Part shown: piece by piece, positions 6,965 through 8,104 of the stretch
Layout of the letters: every line of letters starts with the position of its first letter
How positions within the stretch are numbered: the first letter of the stretch is position 1
Source: an uncultured Bacteroidales bacterium
GTDB taxonomy: Bacteria; Bacteroidota; Bacteroidia; Bacteroidales; UBA932
Direction: 5' to 3'
NCBI GenBank assembly: GCA_900546395.1
Contig: URDD01000096.1
Coordinates: forward strand, 1 to 8,104
Length of the DNA: 8,104 bases
Position numbers and translations under genes: made by a program
Notes under the pieces: model-generated
What the model was told of the DNA's origin: nothing
Database searches by the model: none
The model's input: the letters and a program-made list of their open reading frames with translations, nothing else

Positions 6965-7453
6965 ATGCAGCAGATAGAAACAGAACGTAAATTTCTGGTC
7001 AGGAACGACTCTTACAAGACACAGTCTGTCGAAATGACTCGTATGATACAAGGCTACATCTGCCGAGAAAGCGGCAAAACTGTAAGAATAAGAATAGCCG
7101 GAGAGCATGCTTGGATAACGATAAAGGGAGCAAGTTCCGCAAACGGCACAAGCCGCTATGAATGGGAAGAGGAAATACCGTCAGACGAGGCTGCAGAACT
7201 CATGAAACTTTGTTCTGACGGCATCATTGACAAAACAAGATACATTGTCATATTTGCAGGACACAAATTCGAAATTGACGAATTCCATGGGAACAACTCC
7301 GGTCTGACAATAGCGGAAATTGAACTTGAAAACGAAGCCGAGCCATTCTTCAAACCAGAATGGCTCGGCCAAGAAGTCACCGGCGACCGCCGGTACTATA
7401 ACTCAATGCTTATATCGAACCCTTTTTCAGAATGGGAGAAGCACACACCTTGA
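6965..7453 (+). CDS. CYTH-domain protein, probable inorganic triphosphatase
   Basis: This is a single-domain CYTH (triphosphate tunnel metalloenzyme) protein of 162 residues, close in length and motif order to the small bacterial tripolyphosphatases such as the Nitrosomonas europaea enzyme. The ExExK signature is at the N terminus (Glu5, Glu7, Lys9 in IETERKF). Tunnel-lining residues follow in the expected order: VRIRI (Arg41, Arg43), TIKG (Lys54), YEWEEEIP (65-72), KTRY (90-93), EIDEF (103-107), AEIELE (117-122), and the C-terminal EVTGDRRYYN (137-146). Hydrolysis of inorganic triphosphate with a divalent metal is the likely reaction; older annotations as adenylate cyclase rest on the shared fold only. 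It starts 25 nt after nadD and probably closes the gmk operon. Its stop is only 8 nt from the stop of the opposing GH109 gene. A strong inverted repeat lies inside its 3' part. Confidence 0.9.
   Translation: MQQIETERKFLVRNDSYKTQSVEMTRMIQGYICRESGKTVRIRIAGEHAWITIKGASSANGTSRYEWEEEIPSDEAAELMKLCSDGIIDKTRYIVIFAGHKFEIDEFHGNNSGLTIAEIELENEAEPFFKPEWLGQEVTGDRRYYNSMLISNPFSEWEKHTP
7337..7369 (-). terminator. Inverted repeat inside the CYTH gene, possible terminator of the opposing gene
   Basis: A perfect 13-bp inverted repeat (GCCGAGCCATTCT at 7337-7349, its complement at 7357-7369) has a 7-nt loop. Read on the minus strand the hairpin is followed by TTCGTTTTC, a fairly U-rich tail, 93 nt past the GH109 stop. 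On the + strand no T-run follows. The repeat is certain; its terminator role is inferred. Confidence 0.5.
7379..7394. repeat. GC-rich inverted repeat in the CYTH 3' end
   Basis: ACCGGCG (7379-7385) and CGCCGGT (7388-7394) form a perfect 7-bp inverted repeat, foldable as a 6-bp stem with a GACC tetraloop. It begins 9 nt after the 13-bp repeat and lies over codons for the conserved TGDRR segment, so coding constraint may explain part of it. Confidence 0.45.
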
Positions 7454-7461
7454 CGGATAAA

Positions 7462-8104
7462 TTACTCCAAAGGTTCATCTCCTGCTGCAAAAGCATGCCT
7501 GTATCCCTTTACTTTGTTCCAGGCACCGCGTGTAAAATCCGGAATTTCGACAGGCACATTTCCGTTCTTTATGGAAATTCCTGTCAGTTCTGTCAGACAG
7601 CACCATTCTGCAAGGTCATAAACATCCATATCCAAAGGAAGACCGTTACGCAGGCAGTATATAAGCCTGTAGTCCATTATATAATCCATACCTCCATGCC
7701 CTCCGACTTTCTTTGCAGTAGTTTCAAGTTCTTTCTGTATAGGATGCTTGTACTTTTCCATAAGAGCAGCCTTTACATCTTCAGGAAGGAAATTATGGGC
7801 TGAAAGATTCTCAAAATCTATCTTTCCTGACTCCGATTTGTCTTCTGCTGTATAAAGGTCTTCAACCTTATCATAATCAACCATATACCCCTCTACAGGA
7901 TATTTGTTTGCAAAACCTTTCGTTCCAGTAAGCTGATACAGTCTGTTGTACGGACGAGGAGTCACCACATTATGCTGGATCATTATTGTCTTTCCTTTCT
8001 CTGTACGGATCATAGTCGTCGTATGGTCGCCATTCTGAAAATCAGGAGCAGCCTCACCTCTGTGCTTCTCATAATATTCTTTTACATTGACAGCCTTAGT
8101 ATCC
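7462..8104 (-). CDS. GH109-type NAD-dependent glycosidase (Gfo/Idh/MocA fold), C-terminal part
   Basis: The frame runs in from the right edge and ends at the TAA at 7462-7464, giving the last 213 residues of a protein that in this family is about 440-470 long. The fragment matches the C-terminal half of glycoside hydrolase family 109 alpha-N-acetylgalactosaminidase-like proteins. It has NGDHTTTMI and IQHNVVTPRPYNRLYQL, a GTKGFANKYPVEG strand, GGHGGMDYIMDYRLI, CLRNGLPLDMDVYD, and a terminal VEIPDFTRGAW. These enzymes use bound NAD in an oxidation-elimination mechanism to release terminal N-acetylgalactosamine. The Rossmann domain, any signal peptide and most or all catalytic residues are outside the window, so activity and localisation cannot be judged. 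Related Gfo/Idh/MocA oxidoreductases are the main alternative. The ATG at 8013 is internal, since the conserved sequence continues upstream (DFQNGDHTTT). It converges on the CYTH gene. Confidence 0.88.
   Translation of the reverse strand, partial: DTKAVNVKEYYEKHRGEAAPDFQNGDHTTTMIRTEKGKTIMIQHNVVTPRPYNRLYQLTGTKGFANKYPVEGYMVDYDKVEDLYTAEDKSESGKIDFENLSAHNFLPEDVKAALMEKYKHPIQKELETTAKKVGGHGGMDYIMDYRLIYCLRNGLPLDMDVYDLAEWCCLTELTGISIKNGNVPVEIPDFTRGAWNKVKGYRHAFAAGDEPLE

Noticed and set aside
7432..7803. Open frame on the + strand antisense to the GH109 gene, overlapping the CYTH end
   Set aside because: It opposes a well-supported conserved coding sequence and resembles no known protein.
1..8104. A novel defence, mobile or secondary-metabolite system
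   Set aside because: All sizeable genes fall in familiar families (SppA, PepSY-like, alpha/beta hydrolase, Fba, Gmk, NadD, CYTH, GH109); no integrase, transposase, terminal repeats or CRISPR-like repeats were seen.

Overview
The window looks like an ordinary chromosomal segment from a Bacteroidales (Bacteroidota) genome, most likely a gut- or host-associated member. Four things point there. The class II aldolase reads very much like the Bacteroides/Prevotella form. A PepSY-like lipoprotein of a type common in this phylum is present. A GH109-type glycosidase is present. The genes lack Shine-Dalgarno sequences, and a TAnnTTTG-type -7 promoter element lies before gmk. Base composition is modestly AT-rich, and I see no phage, plasmid, IS, CRISPR, tRNA or rRNA signature.

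Layout, left to right. (1) The 3' part of sppA (+), a two-domain S49 signal peptide peptidase cut by the left edge, ends at 1434 and is followed by a strong hairpin terminator. (2) A 314-residue very acidic lipoprotein (+, 1591-2535) is built of repeated PepSY-like units and is followed by a second hairpin, probably bidirectional. (3) A convergent intergenic stretch (2536-2717) contains an unusually GC-rich block. (4) A 577-residue secreted protein (-, 2718-4451) is made of two tandem alpha/beta-hydrolase (esterase-like) domains. (5) fba (-, 4589-5590), the class II fructose-bisphosphate aldolase, has its own textbook terminator between it and the hydrolase. (6) A 185-bp divergent promoter region separates fba from (7) an apparent operon gmk - nadD - CYTH protein (+, 5776-7453), with 39- and 25-nt gaps. 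(8) The C-terminal half of a GH109-type NAD-dependent glycosidase (-, 7462 to the right edge) converges on the CYTH gene with only 8 nt between stop codons.

Functionally the gmk operon groups nucleotide and cofactor metabolism: guanylate kinase, NaMN adenylyltransferase and a probable inorganic triphosphatase. fba is central glycolysis. sppA, the PepSY-like lipoprotein, the tandem hydrolase and the GH109 enzyme are envelope or periplasmic functions, the last two probably acting on glycans or their ester decorations.

I did not find a convincing undescribed system. The items most worth a second look are the tandem hydrolase with a degenerate nucleophile elbow in its first domain, a perfect 13-bp inverted repeat buried in the CYTH coding sequence that could terminate the opposing GH109 transcript, the GC-rich intergenic block, and the internally repeated acidic PepSY-like protein.
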